Shown: positions 16,424-25,416 of the stretch, piece by piece
How the letters are laid out: the number at the start of each line of letters is the position of its first letter
How positions within the stretch are numbered: the first letter of the stretch is position 1
Source: Jeotgalibacillus aurantiacus
Lineage (GTDB): Bacteria; Bacillota; Bacilli; Bacillales; Jeotgalibacillaceae
Assembly (NCBI RefSeq): GCF_020595125.1
Contig: NZ_JACNMS010000007.1
Location: 1 to 64,000 of the forward strand
Direction: 5' to 3'
DNA: 64,000 nucleotides
Translations under genes and position numbers: made by a program
Notes under the pieces: model-generated
Database searches by the model: none
The model's input: the letters and a program-made list of their open reading frames with translations, nothing else
What the model was told of the DNA's origin: nothing

Positions 16424-18577
16424 TTAATAACGATCAAACATTTGATCACTAGTGTATTTTACTTTATATCCTTCATCGGTTTTGACCATTGTCATGATCA
16501 ACATCGTGCCATCGCCTTTTTCTACATTTACAGACAGGTTATCATTCATACTATCTGAATTCACAAATACATTGTTTACTTGCTCGAGATTGATCTTTCC
16601 AAGAACGTCAGGTGTAACCAGGGCCTGAAATTCTTTCAATGAAGGCAGTTTATCACCTGGTTCTAAAAATGAGTACAGCACTTCCGTATCCTGCAGCTTG
16701 ATACTGTTCAGATAAAGTACAGCAATTTCTTCAGGCGGCAATAAAGATAACTTATTACGATTCTCCGGTGTTGTGTAAACTTCGTATACTTTCCCTAGAT
16801 AATGATCAAGAGGGAAATCAGAGAAAGTAGAATGGCCGTCGAAATGGTACCAGTACCTGATATCTGGATATAAAAGAAAGTCTGAATTCTCGATTCCTCT
16901 TAGCAGTTCAAACTGATTAGCTTTTAGTAATTCATATTGAAATTGAACCGCTTCGTAGATTTCCGTTTCTTTCAAGACGTGATCAGAAAGCACCTTTTCC
17001 CACGACTCTTTTACGTCCTGTTTTAAGACACCATCTTCAAATAGAGTTTGTTCATAGTTTCCGGAAATGTATTTAGCAAAAAGATTTTCAAAGTGATGTA
17101 GTTGATTATTTAACAGATTTGACCTTGCATACGGATCTGATTCGTTGGGCTGTGACGCTGTCAGCATTGAAATATTTTCATCGAGCTTCAATAATACCTG
17201 CAGTGTTTCGTCAGGCGATTGTGTATCATCCGGAACAGCTTGACCGTAAACCCCCACATCCAGTTCAGGCATGTTCTTCAGCACGTCCTGGAATACAGGT
17301 TCAAGTGGTAAAATTGCTTCCTCAAATTTTTCACCGCCGATTTTTACATGAAAACGGTTCTGATCGAAGTCATATTCATAATCAAATCCATTTTCCCTGA
17401 TTTTTTCTCTCAGCACTTTCTCATCTTCGGGTAACTCGCTTTCTTTATAGTAGGATCGGCTCCAAGGGGCCATCTCTTCCCTTTGGGCATTCAGTTTCTC
17501 TTCATAAATCTGACGGAGAGCCTGGGCATAATCACTGAAAAAGGCCGAGGCAGCATCCGATTTAGTATAAAGATCTTTTTCAGGAAACCACTGGTTATAC
17601 ATGGGTAGGTCAGGATTTAAAAACGAGAGTGGAGGTGCAATTGACAGTAATGCTGATTCCTTTACCATGTCTATCTCATGCTTTAAGTCCTCTTCACTTA
17701 AACTTGAATAATAAGGATCATTCTCTTCGTTAATCCACTTTAAATGAGCCAGCTGACTCTTAGCCATTTCAATTACTGGTAGCCGGTTCATTTCTTCAGG
17801 GGAAAGTCCTAACTGAACTAGCAATTCCTCTTTCTTTTTATCAAATTCCTGACTGACTGCATCAATTTCTTCCTCAGGAATAATCGGCTCTTTCTCTTCT
17901 TCCTGCTCTTCAGTTGCCGAAGCAGTTCTCTCTGTATCTTCCGGAATCGGATCATTCAGCGCAAATGCAAGTCCTCCAGCCAGCAGAATGACAGCTGCAG
18001 TCGTGACAGCGGGCCAGTTTTTACTCTTTGCTTTTTTATCAACTGAGCTGTGCGGTTGTTCAGCTATGGTGAAATCCTGCTGCTGTAAGGTCAAAGGCAC
18101 TTTATTATAGGCTTTATTTAAAAATGTCAGCATAGCCGGTATCTGATCCTGCTCTGTGTTCGTGCTTTTAGCCAGGGTATGATACGCTTCCTGCTTTTCA
18201 ACCTTCGCCTGTTCTTCAAAAATACCTAGAGAAGCAGCCGCATCAGCATCTGAAATGGAGTAAAATGAAGTTAGTAAAATAAGCACTTTCTGTTTGTAGG
18301 ACAATGATTGAATGGATTCATGAAGCTCCTGATCCTCTGCAAAAGCAGAAACTTTCACAGAAGGGCCCTCGGGAGGATTGGTCTCGCCATAACGGACAAA
18401 TGTCCCGATTACATCGCGCTCCTGACCTGACTTGTCCAGCACCTGACCTACTGCTTCTGATTTTTCTGCTTCACTATAACCCATCATAATGGAAAAGAGC
18501 TCTGCCTCTTTGATTTGGTCCACTTCATATAAAAACTCAGGCTGTTCCTGAGGCTGCTCTTTGGATTTCTCTCTCAA
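16424..18577 (-). CDS. Single-pass membrane protein, paralogue 2 of a tandem pair, with sigma region 4-like cytoplasmic segment
   Basis: About 717 residues, no recognised family. The cytoplasmic N terminus (1-185) includes ELHESIQSLSYKQKVLILL followed by SISDADAAASLGIFEEQAKV and EAYHTLAK, which reads like an ECF sigma region 4 in which the HTH is kept in outline. A membrane helix lies near 190-210 (WPAVTTAAVILLAGGLAFAL), then an acidic linker (TEEQEEEKEPIIPEEE) and a ~480-residue external domain paralogous to the downstream product. GTG at 18586 is in frame, but AGGTGG fits the TTG at 18577 better. Preceded by an ECF-type promoter. Confidence 0.8.
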   Translation of the reverse strand: MREKSKEQPQEQPEFLYEVDQIKEAELFSIMMGYSEAEKSEAVGQVLDKSGQERDVIGTFVRYGETNPPEGPSVKVSAFAEDQELHESIQSLSYKQKVLILLTSFYSISDADAAASLGIFEEQAKVEKQEAYHTLAKSTNTEQDQIPAMLTFLNKAYNKVPLTLQQQDFTIAEQPHSSVDKKAKSKNWPAVTTAAVILLAGGLAFALNDPIPEDTERTASATEEQEEEKEPIIPEEEIDAVSQEFDKKKEELLVQLGLSPEEMNRLPVIEMAKSQLAHLKWINEENDPYYSSLSEEDLKHEIDMVKESALLSIAPPLSFLNPDLPMYNQWFPEKDLYTKSDAASAFFSDYAQALRQIYEEKLNAQREEMAPWSRSYYKESELPEDEKVLREKIRENGFDYEYDFDQNRFHVKIGGEKFEEAILPLEPVFQDVLKNMPELDVGVYGQAVPDDTQSPDETLQVLLKLDENISMLTASQPNESDPYARSNLLNNQLHHFENLFAKYISGNYEQTLFEDGVLKQDVKESWEKVLSDHVLKETEIYEAVQFQYELLKANQFELLRGIENSDFLLYPDIRYWYHFDGHSTFSDFPLDHYLGKVYEVYTTPENRNKLSLLPPEEIAVLYLNSIKLQDTEVLYSFLEPGDKLPSLKEFQALVTPDVLGKINLEQVNNVFVNSDSMNDNLSVNVEKGDGTMLIMTMVKTDEGYKVKYTSDQMFDRY

Positions 18578-18614
18578 TTGTTCCACCTGCCTTTATATTT
18601 GCTACACATACCTC

Positions 18615-18644
18615 TTATACGTACTATGTTATCAGAATGTTTCA
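18615..18644 (-). promoter_or_regulatory. ECF sigma-type promoter for the paralogous membrane-protein pair
   Basis: On the minus strand TGAAAC (18639-18644), 17-bp spacer, CGTATAA (18615-18621), ending about 38 nt before the start codon. TGAAAC with CGTA is the signature of SigW/SigM/SigX-class envelope-stress promoters in Bacillus. Confidence 0.7.
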
Positions 18645-18823
18645 AAAAAGACAGAAGATGATCTGTTTTATTCTTATTTTAGTAAAACGTCCAGTATCTA
18701 ACAGGTTTGTATGCGGTTGGCCCCCTCCCGATTAACGGATTCGTTAAATTTTCAAAAAAGTCTTTTCTTATGATCCCGGTATGTAGTAGCATATACAAAT
18801 CATGAATTGAAGAGGTGAATGAA

Positions 18824-20167
18824 ATGAGTAATCAGCAATGGTCTTCAAAACTCGGGTTTGTCCTTGCTGCAGCCGGTTCTGCAATCGGTCTGGGGGCAAT
18901 CTGGAAGTTTCCTTATATGGCAGGCTCAAATGGAGGAAGTATTTTTCTTCTTTTGTTTATTCTGTTCACTGTTTTAATCGCAGGACCGATCCTGCTTGCT
19001 GAATTTGTCATTGGCCGCAGAGGAAAAGCGGATGCTGTGACAACGTTCAAAAAGCTTGCGCCGGGAACAGCCTGGCCGTTTATCGGGATTATCGGAACGA
19101 TTATCGCCATAATTATCTTATCTTTCTACAGTGTGGTCGGCGGCTGGATTTTATCTTATTTATGGAGAAGTATGACTGGTGGTTTGACCGGACTGACACA
19201 GGAGGAATATGGCGGATTATTTGAATCTATTATTGCTAACCCTGTTGAAGTACTGGTTGCACAGGCCCTGTTTATGATTATCACGATCTGGGTTGTCCAG
19301 AGCGGGATTCAAAACGGAATCGAACGCGCCAGCAAAATCATGATGCCGGCACTTTTCATCATGTTCATTGTGCTAGCCATTCGTTCTCTCACATTGGATG
19401 GCGCTATGGAGGGACTTGAATATCTATTCGTACCGGACTGGAGTTATTTTGACAGTAATACAATGCTGCTTGCACTAGGGCAGTCATTTTTCGCACTGAG
19501 TGTCGGTGTTTCCGTGATGATTACGTACGCTTCGTATTTAAAGGATCAGGATAACCTCGGGCGCTCTACTGCATCCGTTGCGATCCTGAATATCGTCATT
19601 TCACTTTTAGCAGGGATTGTGATTTTCCCTGCCGTGTTTGCTTTAGGATTTGAACCGGGAGAAGGACCGGGACTTGTATTTGTTGTGCTGCCTGCGATCT
19701 TTAACGAGCTGGCGTTCGGTGGCGTGTTTATGTTTGTCTTCCTTGTCCTGCTTTTGTTTGCAACACTAACGTCTGCGTTTTCGATTCTCGAAATCGTAAC
19801 AGCTACCTTTTCCCGCGGTCAGGATGATAAACGTAAAAAGTATGCCTGGATCTCCGGAATCATTATCTTTATCGTGGGACTTCCAAGTGCCTTGTCATTT
19901 GGCGTCTTCTCAGATGTAACGATTGCTGGCTATATCATGTTCGATTTTGCAGATTATATTACAAGCAGCTTCGGACTGCCGCTCGGCGCATTACTGATCA
20001 GTCTGTTTGTAGGCTATAAGCTGAAAAAAGAAGATGTGTTCGGGGAGCTCTCTAAAGGGGCTGGCGGCACATACGGCTGGATGACAGTCTGGTATACACT
20101 GATCAAGGTGGTCGCACCGGTTGGGATTATTTTAATCTTCTTGGACAAAATGAGAGAACTATTATAA
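18824..20167 (+). CDS. Neurotransmitter:sodium symporter family transporter (SNF/NSS, YocR type)
   Basis: 447 residues, about 11-12 membrane helices. The NSS signature GFVLAAAGSAIGLGAIWKFPY at the first helix carries the Na1/Na2-site residues; SFFALSVGVSVMITYASYL forms helix 6. It imports an amino acid or related solute with Na+; the substrate is unknown. ATG at 18824 is preferred over the GTG at 18815 because AGAGGTG lies 6 nt upstream. Monocistronic with a terminator. Confidence 0.93.
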   Translation: MSNQQWSSKLGFVLAAAGSAIGLGAIWKFPYMAGSNGGSIFLLLFILFTVLIAGPILLAEFVIGRRGKADAVTTFKKLAPGTAWPFIGIIGTIIAIIILSFYSVVGGWILSYLWRSMTGGLTGLTQEEYGGLFESIIANPVEVLVAQALFMIITIWVVQSGIQNGIERASKIMMPALFIMFIVLAIRSLTLDGAMEGLEYLFVPDWSYFDSNTMLLALGQSFFALSVGVSVMITYASYLKDQDNLGRSTASVAILNIVISLLAGIVIFPAVFALGFEPGEGPGLVFVVLPAIFNELAFGGVFMFVFLVLLLFATLTSAFSILEIVTATFSRGQDDKRKKYAWISGIIIFIVGLPSALSFGVFSDVTIAGYIMFDFADYITSSFGLPLGALLISLFVGYKLKKEDVFGELSKGAGGTYGWMTVWYTLIKVVAPVGIILIFLDKMRELL

Positions 20168-20178
20168 CTTTACGGAAA

Positions 20179-20206
20179 GGAACGGGCTGCTGCCCGTTCC
20201 TTTTTT
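20179..20206 (+). terminator. Terminator after the NSS transporter
   Basis: GGAACGGGC-TGCT-GCCCGTTCC followed by six T. Confidence 0.92.
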
Positions 20207-20212
20207 GTGAGG

Positions 20213-20330
20213 AATGTGAGGTTAGGGCGTTAATTTGTAAGGTTGCGGGCAGAGTTTGTGAGTTCCCCTCTCAGGTTCGTGAGTTTAACGGGAAAGTTCG
20301 TGAGCTTAATTAAAAATTCGTGAGTTCAGT
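20213..20330 (+). repeat. 21-nt phased array of TTYGTGAG octamers (6 units)
   Basis: Units start at 20213, 20234, 20255, 20276, 20297 and 20317 (steps 21, 21, 21, 21, 20). Each begins TTCGTGAG, TTTGTGAG or a close variant. This is a different word from the TGTTGATAG arrays but has the same period. No gene in the spacer up to 20490. Confidence 0.75.
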
Positions 20331-20490
20331 GACATTTGGACTACAGCATTTTTAGTGATCACGACTCTCCATACGCGTATTCAGCTAATGACAGGATACT
20401 GGTCGTCTTCGCGCATGGAAAGTCCTTTGTATCTGAAGTTACCAAACCCTACATAAAAAACCGCACTGCGATCAGTACGGTTTCACTTCA

Positions 20491-20751
20491 TTATTCCTCA
20501 TATACAGCATCCATTTTCACTGCAAGCAGCTTATAGGAAACTTTTGTACAATCCTGCAGCGGGATCCACTGGCCAAAGCCGGATTCATAGATTGCCTGGA
20601 TGTGTCTGGCCAGATCCGTCGGGTGATGCAGCTCATGAACAGCTTGAATGACTTCAGCAATTTCATGATCATACCCCTCTTCCCCTTTACCAAACGGGTC
20701 CCACTCCTGCAGAATGGACATGAGTTTTAAATCCATTTCACTTATATTCAT
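20491..20751 (-). CDS. yugE: DUF1871 family protein (YugE type)
   Basis: 86 residues, small acidic cytoplasmic protein of unknown function. The DUF1871 pattern (MSILQEWDPFGKGEEGYDHEI) is evident. ATG at 20751 is chosen over the GTG at 20760 because AGGTGG lies 5 nt upstream. Divergent from patB, as in the B. subtilis yugE-patB region. Confidence 0.87.
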   Translation of the reverse strand: MNISEMDLKLMSILQEWDPFGKGEEGYDHEIAEVIQAVHELHHPTDLARHIQAIYESGFGQWIPLQDCTKVSYKLLAVKMDAVYEE

Positions 20752-20827
20752 TTGTACCACCTAATCATTTTGAAAAATGCTTCATCTATCATACCATAGA
20801 ATAGAGAAATAGAAAGGAAGTGTTTGC

Positions 20828-21985
20828 ATGATTGATTTTGACCGCGAAACGCAAAGAACCGGATCACATTCCGTGAAGTGGGACATGATGAATGAACTGT
20901 TCGGAAAGAATGACTTGCTTCCGATGTGGGTGGCGGATATGGATTTTGCTCCGCCCGAAAGCGTCATGACTTCCTTAACGAAACGGCTCGAACAGCCTCC
21001 ATACGGCTATACCTTTGTACCACCTTCAACTGCCAGAACGATTGCGGACTGGCTTGAAAAACGGCACGGTTTTAAAACCAATGCATCATGGTATTTATAC
21101 TCAATCGGCGTAGTCCCTTCAATCGCAACCGCCATCAGAGCGTTAACAGCTCCCGGAGATCACATTTTAACCATGACTCCTGTCTATACCCCGTTTTTCG
21201 GCATGATTGAACAAAATGGACGGAACGTTGTGACGACTCAGTTAATCGAACAAGATGGCCGCTACGAAATAGACTGGGAAGACCTCAGTCAGAAACTGTC
21301 TGATGTAAAGATGTTTCTGCTATGCAGCCCACACAATCCATCAGGAAGAGTATGGAGTAGTGATGAGTTGAAGAAACTATCCGATTTATGTGCAGAGCAT
21401 AATGTCGTGCTAGTCTCAGATGAAATTCATTCAGATTTAATTTACAGACATGCGCGCCACGTCCCTACAGCAAAAGCAGCCGGTGATAAACACAGTCATA
21501 TTATTACGCTTGTTGCACCATCCAAAACCTTTAATCTTGCAGGGTTGCAGGCGTCGGCTATCATTTGTTCCGATGAAGAAATCCGCGAGAAAATCAAGGA
21601 AGAACAGGGCCGTCAGGGATTTTTCACCCTCTCCACATTTGGCATTACCGCGATGGAAGCCGCTTATTCTGAAGGAGAGAAATGGCTTGAATCACTGATT
21701 GATTATTTGACCGGAAACCTTAAGCTTGTCAGAAATACGGTCTCGGAAATGGATCAGATTGATCTCATGGAACCTGACAGCACCTACCTTCTCTGGCTGG
21801 ACGCACGAAAAACCGGCTTATCTGACGAGGAAATCAAAAAGAAACTCGTCGATGAGGCCGGACTCGCACTTGAACCGGGTGATAAATACGGAAAAGGTGG
21901 AGAAGGATTCATCAGAATGAACATCGCCTGCCCAAGATCCATGGTCGAAGAAGGATTAAGAAGGTTGCAGATGGTGTTTAAATAA
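20828..21985 (+). CDS. patB: Cystathionine beta-lyase / C-S lyase, MalY/PatB family aminotransferase
   Basis: 385 residues, fold-type I PLP enzyme. Seen: MWVADMDFAPP near the N terminus (typical of MalY/PatB), CSPHNPSGRVW and LVSDEIHSDLIY, and the PLP lysine in APSKTFNLAGLQ. It cleaves cystathionine to homocysteine, pyruvate and ammonia and is used in methionine synthesis. The ATG follows GGAAG at normal spacing. Monocistronic. Confidence 0.95.
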   Translation: MIDFDRETQRTGSHSVKWDMMNELFGKNDLLPMWVADMDFAPPESVMTSLTKRLEQPPYGYTFVPPSTARTIADWLEKRHGFKTNASWYLYSIGVVPSIATAIRALTAPGDHILTMTPVYTPFFGMIEQNGRNVVTTQLIEQDGRYEIDWEDLSQKLSDVKMFLLCSPHNPSGRVWSSDELKKLSDLCAEHNVVLVSDEIHSDLIYRHARHVPTAKAAGDKHSHIITLVAPSKTFNLAGLQASAIICSDEEIREKIKEEQGRQGFFTLSTFGITAMEAAYSEGEKWLESLIDYLTGNLKLVRNTVSEMDQIDLMEPDSTYLLWLDARKTGLSDEEIKKKLVDEAGLALEPGDKYGKGGEGFIRMNIACPRSMVEEGLRRLQMVFK

Positions 21986-22183
21986 TTTTTGGGGTGAGTT
22001 AGTTGTAATGACATCATACCTTGTCTGAATGGCAATAAGGAAATCACTGGGTCCTATATGCGGATTTCTCCATTTCGTTAACAGAACAGGGTTCACTTTC
22101 AACATAGTGAGTTGAGCTATCGACAGATTTAAGTTGATGATCAACATCACCGTCTCACATATCAGTTGAAGAATTCATGATAA

Positions 22184-22425
22184 GTGCCGGGTCATTCCGG
22201 AGACTCCTGCGGCAGTGAAGCGACAAGTGAGACAGCGTAGTGCGTAGCACTAGCTGGCTCACCGCGCGGCCACAGAAAAGTGGAGGCGACTCGTCCAGCC
22301 CCGACAAGCATAAGGCGAAGATGAAAAGAGGGCTGCCCTTTGCCCTCGTTCATCTTTGACTTATGACCTCGAGGGGCTAGTCGCCGCAGCTAGACACAAA
22401 GGAAAGCGCAGGAATGACCCGGCAC
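22184..22425 (+). repeat. Long palindromic element, composite A+B form (copy 4)
   Basis: About 242 bp with perfect 15-bp terminal inverted repeats GTGCCGGGTCATTCC/GGAATGACCCGGCAC, then GGTTTTT. Module A has GACTCCTGCGGC, GCGACAAGTGAGAC and GCTGGCTCACCGCGCGGCC. Module B is nested within the GGAAA/GGAAAGCG junction. It occupies the spacer between patB and a small membrane protein gene; 21986-22183 holds nothing recognisable. Confidence 0.92.
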
Positions 22426-22448
22426 GGTTTTTCATATTCATTAAACTC

Positions 22449-22480
22449 AAAAAAGACCGGGATTCATCCCGGCCTTTTTT
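22449..22480 (-). terminator. Terminator of the small membrane protein gene
   Basis: CCGGGAT/ATCCCGG stem with A and T runs on both sides; it can also stop transcription coming from patB. Confidence 0.85.
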
Positions 22481-22689
22481 TATTTAGATGAATGATTACG
22501 TTCATTCAACATTTTCTCTTCAAGCTTCTTCGTTTCCTCCGCCTGCCTTTTAGACACACGGATAATCCAGCGAAACGTAATATACGTCATAATTACAAAC
22601 AATAAGAGCCATAATGCAGCTGGAAGGTATTCGGACTTATCTTCCGGAAAATATAAAAAGAGCTGCAAGACAAACAAGTCAAAGATCAC
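22480..22689 (-). CDS. Small membrane protein, function unknown
   Basis: 69 residues: one or two hydrophobic segments (MIFDLFVLQLFLYF and YLPAALWLLLFVIMTYITF) and a charged, probably helical C terminus rich in K, E and R. GTG start with GAGGAGG 8 nt upstream, which supports a real gene. Not recognised. Confidence 0.7.
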   Translation of the reverse strand: MIFDLFVLQLFLYFPEDKSEYLPAALWLLLFVIMTYITFRWIIRVSKRQAEETKKLEEKMLNERNHSSK

Positions 22690-22770
22690 GGCGCAGCCTC
22701 CTCACTTACACAATTTTCTTTATTATAACAACGCTTCCCTCATACATCACGTGAACAATTCGTGTACAGC

Positions 22771-23997
22771 CTATTCAGTTGCCCAGTTCCCATTGCGAAA
22801 GACCGGTTCACGCGTTCCATCAGACCTGATCCCATCAATGTTCATCTGGGCAGATCCCATCATAAAATCTTCATGGACAATGCTGTCATTTAACCCTGCC
22901 TCAATCCGCTCTTCATCGTTCATCTCTGTTCCACCCTCAATACAGGTCGGATAACACGAGCCTAGCGCAAAATGGTTTGATGCATTTTCATCAAACAGCG
23001 TATTAAAAAACAGAATGCCTGAATCAGAAATCGGCGAACGATGTGGCACGAGTGCAATCTCGCCAAGGTACGGTGCCCCCTCATCCATTGTCAGGATTTT
23101 CTCAAGAAGCTCCTGTCCAACATCGGCTTTGAAATCAACGACTTTTCCCTCTTTAAATGTAAGTGTGAATCCGTCGATGATATTCCCCTGATAAGCAAGC
23201 GGTTTTGTATTTGTCACATAGCCGTTTACACCAAGTCTGTGAGGAACCGTATACACTTCTTCTGTCGGCAGATTGGCGATAAAGTTATACCCTTTTTTGT
23301 TTTTCGAGCCCCCTGTGAGCCATTTGTGTTGAGCGGGAAGCTCAATCGTGATGTCTGTCCCAGGCCCCTGATAATGGAGGGCCGCGTATTGCCTTTCAGT
23401 CAATGACGATGCTTTTTCTTTCAGGTTCTCCATATGATGTTCCCATTCAAGCACCGGGTCATCTTTAAGAATTCTTGTCACAGAGAAGATGGATTCCCAC
23501 AGCTTCTCCACTGCTTCCTCTTCAGAATTCTCCGGGAACAGCTTCAGCGCCCAGTCAGCAGAAGGCACTGCCACAATGGACCAGCTGATGCGGTCTGTTT
23601 CTATCGCTTCATAAAAAGCACCGAGCGCTTCTCCCCTTGCTTTTGCAAAAGCGGCAATCCGGTCAGAGGAAATTCCCTTTAACAGATCGGGATTATCTGA
23701 TTCGATGACAAGGAATGCCCCTTCGCGCTCAACGGTTTCTTCATGCGCCGTTGTCAGCCATTCCGGGTAATAGTCGAACTCTTCGTTTAGCGCCTTTTCA
23801 TAAAAAAGTCTGGTCACACGATCATCGTGCCATTGAACATGCACATTACCCGCTCCTGCGCGATACGCCTCTTCGACTACGAGTCTTGTAAATGCGGCAC
23901 TGTCAACTGAAGCGGCAATCCAAAGGAATTGTCCTTCCTGAATATTGACCCCTGTTCTAACAGCAAGTTTTGCGTATTTCAATAAAAGTTCATTCAT
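22771..23997 (-). CDS. ampS: M29-family aminopeptidase (AmpS type)
   Basis: 408 residues, thermophilic M29 metallo-aminopeptidase, cytoplasmic, releasing N-terminal residues from peptides. Seen: the helical N-terminal domain (LLLKYAKLAVRTGVNIQEGQ) and metal-ligand regions around VDFKADVGQELLEKIL, YLGEIALVPH and HFALGSCYPTCIEGG. The open frame runs 21 codons further, but ATG at 23997 has GGAGG 7 nt upstream and gives the usual length. Confidence 0.93.
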   Translation of the reverse strand: MNELLLKYAKLAVRTGVNIQEGQFLWIAASVDSAAFTRLVVEEAYRAGAGNVHVQWHDDRVTRLFYEKALNEEFDYYPEWLTTAHEETVEREGAFLVIESDNPDLLKGISSDRIAAFAKARGEALGAFYEAIETDRISWSIVAVPSADWALKLFPENSEEEAVEKLWESIFSVTRILKDDPVLEWEHHMENLKEKASSLTERQYAALHYQGPGTDITIELPAQHKWLTGGSKNKKGYNFIANLPTEEVYTVPHRLGVNGYVTNTKPLAYQGNIIDGFTLTFKEGKVVDFKADVGQELLEKILTMDEGAPYLGEIALVPHRSPISDSGILFFNTLFDENASNHFALGSCYPTCIEGGTEMNDEERIEAGLNDSIVHEDFMMGSAQMNIDGIRSDGTREPVFRNGNWATE

Positions 23998-24044
23998 ATT
24001 ACTTCCTCCATGTATGTAAAAAATGATCAGGTCAAGATTGTATG

Positions 24045-24074
24045 AAAAAAGCTGGAACAACTGACTGTTCCAGC
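24045..24074 (-). terminator. Terminator after the cyclophilin lipoprotein gene
   Basis: On the minus strand GCTGGAACA-N6-TGTTCCAGC followed by TTTTTT, lying between the cyclophilin stop and ampS. Confidence 0.9.
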
Positions 24075-24105
24075 CTCTACTCGAAATTGATAAACTTTAA
24101 ATCTG

Positions 24106-24870
24106 TTACTCCTGAACCTCAATGGATTCAATGACAACTTCCTCTACCGGACGATCATCACTGCCTGTTTCAACCGCTGCGATATTATCCACGATATTCA
24201 TACCTTTAATCACCTGTCCGAAAACGGTATGACGGTTATCAAGATATGGCGTGCCGCCTCTTTCCTGATACATCGCAATAAGCTCTTCAGGAAAACCGGC
24301 TGACTCCATTTGGGCAACGAGGTCCTCTGTCATAGTCTGGTTTTGCACGATGAAAAACTGGCTGCCGTTTGTAGCAGGACCGGAATTGGCCATTGATAAT
24401 GCGCCTCTGATATGAACAAGTTCAGGTGAAAATTCATCCTCAAACGGTTCTCCGAAAATACTTTCACCGCCGGCACCTGTTCCCTCTGGATCGCCACCCT
24501 GAATCATGAAGTCCTCGATCACTCTATGAAAAATTACACCATCATAATACCCTTCTTCAGCGTGTGTTAAAAAGTTTTCGACAGCTAGAGGAGCCTGTTC
24601 AGGGAAAAATTTCACTGTGATGTCCCCATAATTGGTTTTAATAGTTGCAACCGGCTCGTTTTCACCTGGTTCAGGATTTGTTTGTGGATATCCTTCCACT
24701 ACCGGCAATTCTTCAACCGGTTCCGCTTCAGCATACGTGTCTTCTGCCGTGTCTTCTGCCGTTTCTTCAGCAGGCTCTGTATTTTCAGTATCTGAGCCAC
24801 TGTCAGCATTTCCTCCGCAGGCTGCTAATAACAATACAAATAACAATGACAACATCCATTTCATTTTCAT
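24106..24870 (-). CDS. Lipoprotein peptidyl-prolyl cis-trans isomerase, cyclophilin family
   Basis: 254 residues. Signal peptide with lipobox LLAAC (cysteine about residue 18), an acidic linker rich in E, T and D, then a cyclophilin domain from about residue 75 (TIKTNYGDITVKFFPEQAP, GVIFHRVIEDFMIQGGDP, GSQFFIVQNQ, HTVFGQVIKGM). The active-site arginine in FHRV and the QFFI motif are present. It should fold proteins on the outer face of the membrane. The ATG follows GGAGGCGAG. Confidence 0.93.
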   Translation of the reverse strand: MKMKWMLSLLFVLLLAACGGNADSGSDTENTEPAEETAEDTAEDTYAEAEPVEELPVVEGYPQTNPEPGENEPVATIKTNYGDITVKFFPEQAPLAVENFLTHAEEGYYDGVIFHRVIEDFMIQGGDPEGTGAGGESIFGEPFEDEFSPELVHIRGALSMANSGPATNGSQFFIVQNQTMTEDLVAQMESAGFPEELIAMYQERGGTPYLDNRHTVFGQVIKGMNIVDNIAAVETGSDDRPVEEVVIESIEVQE

Positions 24871-24992
24871 TTTCTCGCCTCCACCTTATACTTTAGCCTA
24901 ATTTACAGAAAAAATCATTAAGTTACGTTAAACTAAATAATGAAGAATAACAAAAACTGGTGATGGCATCACATGTACAGGAGGCGTTAAGA

Positions 24993-25379
24993 TTGACTGA
25001 ATATGTAAAAGCATTTTATAAAACAGGCGCTTATATAGGCGTGGTGACAGAGGATAAAGACAGTGTAAAGGTCGTCCAGATTAAAGACGTATTGAAGCAT
25101 CCGATTCAGGGTGATCTGCACAATCCGAATCAGACAGATGTTCCGCTCTTTCATGAAAGAAAAGCATTAGCGTTTAATGAACGCGCAAATATTCCCGCAA
25201 CAATGGTAAAACCGTTTGACGGGAAACCGGGTGATTATTATGAGCACCTGGCTGAAGCTGTCATGGAGCTTGAATGGAGATTAAAGGAAGAGGATTCAGC
25301 TTTTAATCAGAAAAGCCTCGAGGCACTTGCAGGTGTCAAAAAAGAATATGAACTCATGTATAACATGAATTTTTCCTGA
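24993..25379 (+). CDS. kapB: KapB-like protein
   Basis: 128 residues, matching remembered KapB strongly (EYVKAFYKTGAYIGVV, LKHPIQGDLHNPNQTDVPLF, HERKALAFNERANIP). In B. subtilis KapB is needed for KinB input to the sporulation phosphorelay and kapB lies in an operon with kinB. Here no kinase precedes it: a cyclophilin gene lies divergently instead. TTG at 24993 is preferred over earlier GTG/ATG because AGGAGG lies 8 nt upstream and the length then equals B. subtilis KapB. Confidence 0.88.
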   Translation: MTEYVKAFYKTGAYIGVVTEDKDSVKVVQIKDVLKHPIQGDLHNPNQTDVPLFHERKALAFNERANIPATMVKPFDGKPGDYYEHLAEAVMELEWRLKEEDSAFNQKSLEALAGVKKEYELMYNMNFS

Positions 25380-25388
25380 CCAAAAATA

Positions 25389-25416
25389 AAAGCCCTTCTC
25401 AGGAGGGCTCTTTTTT
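25389..25416. terminator. Bidirectional terminator between kapB and kapD
   Basis: AGCCCT-N7-AGGGCT with flanking A and T runs between convergent genes. Confidence 0.85.

Noticed and set aside
14399-18577. One gene split by frameshift
   Set aside because: The two frames are collinear paralogues, each with its own N terminus, membrane helix and ribosome binding site, separated by 66 nt; they are not two halves of one protein.
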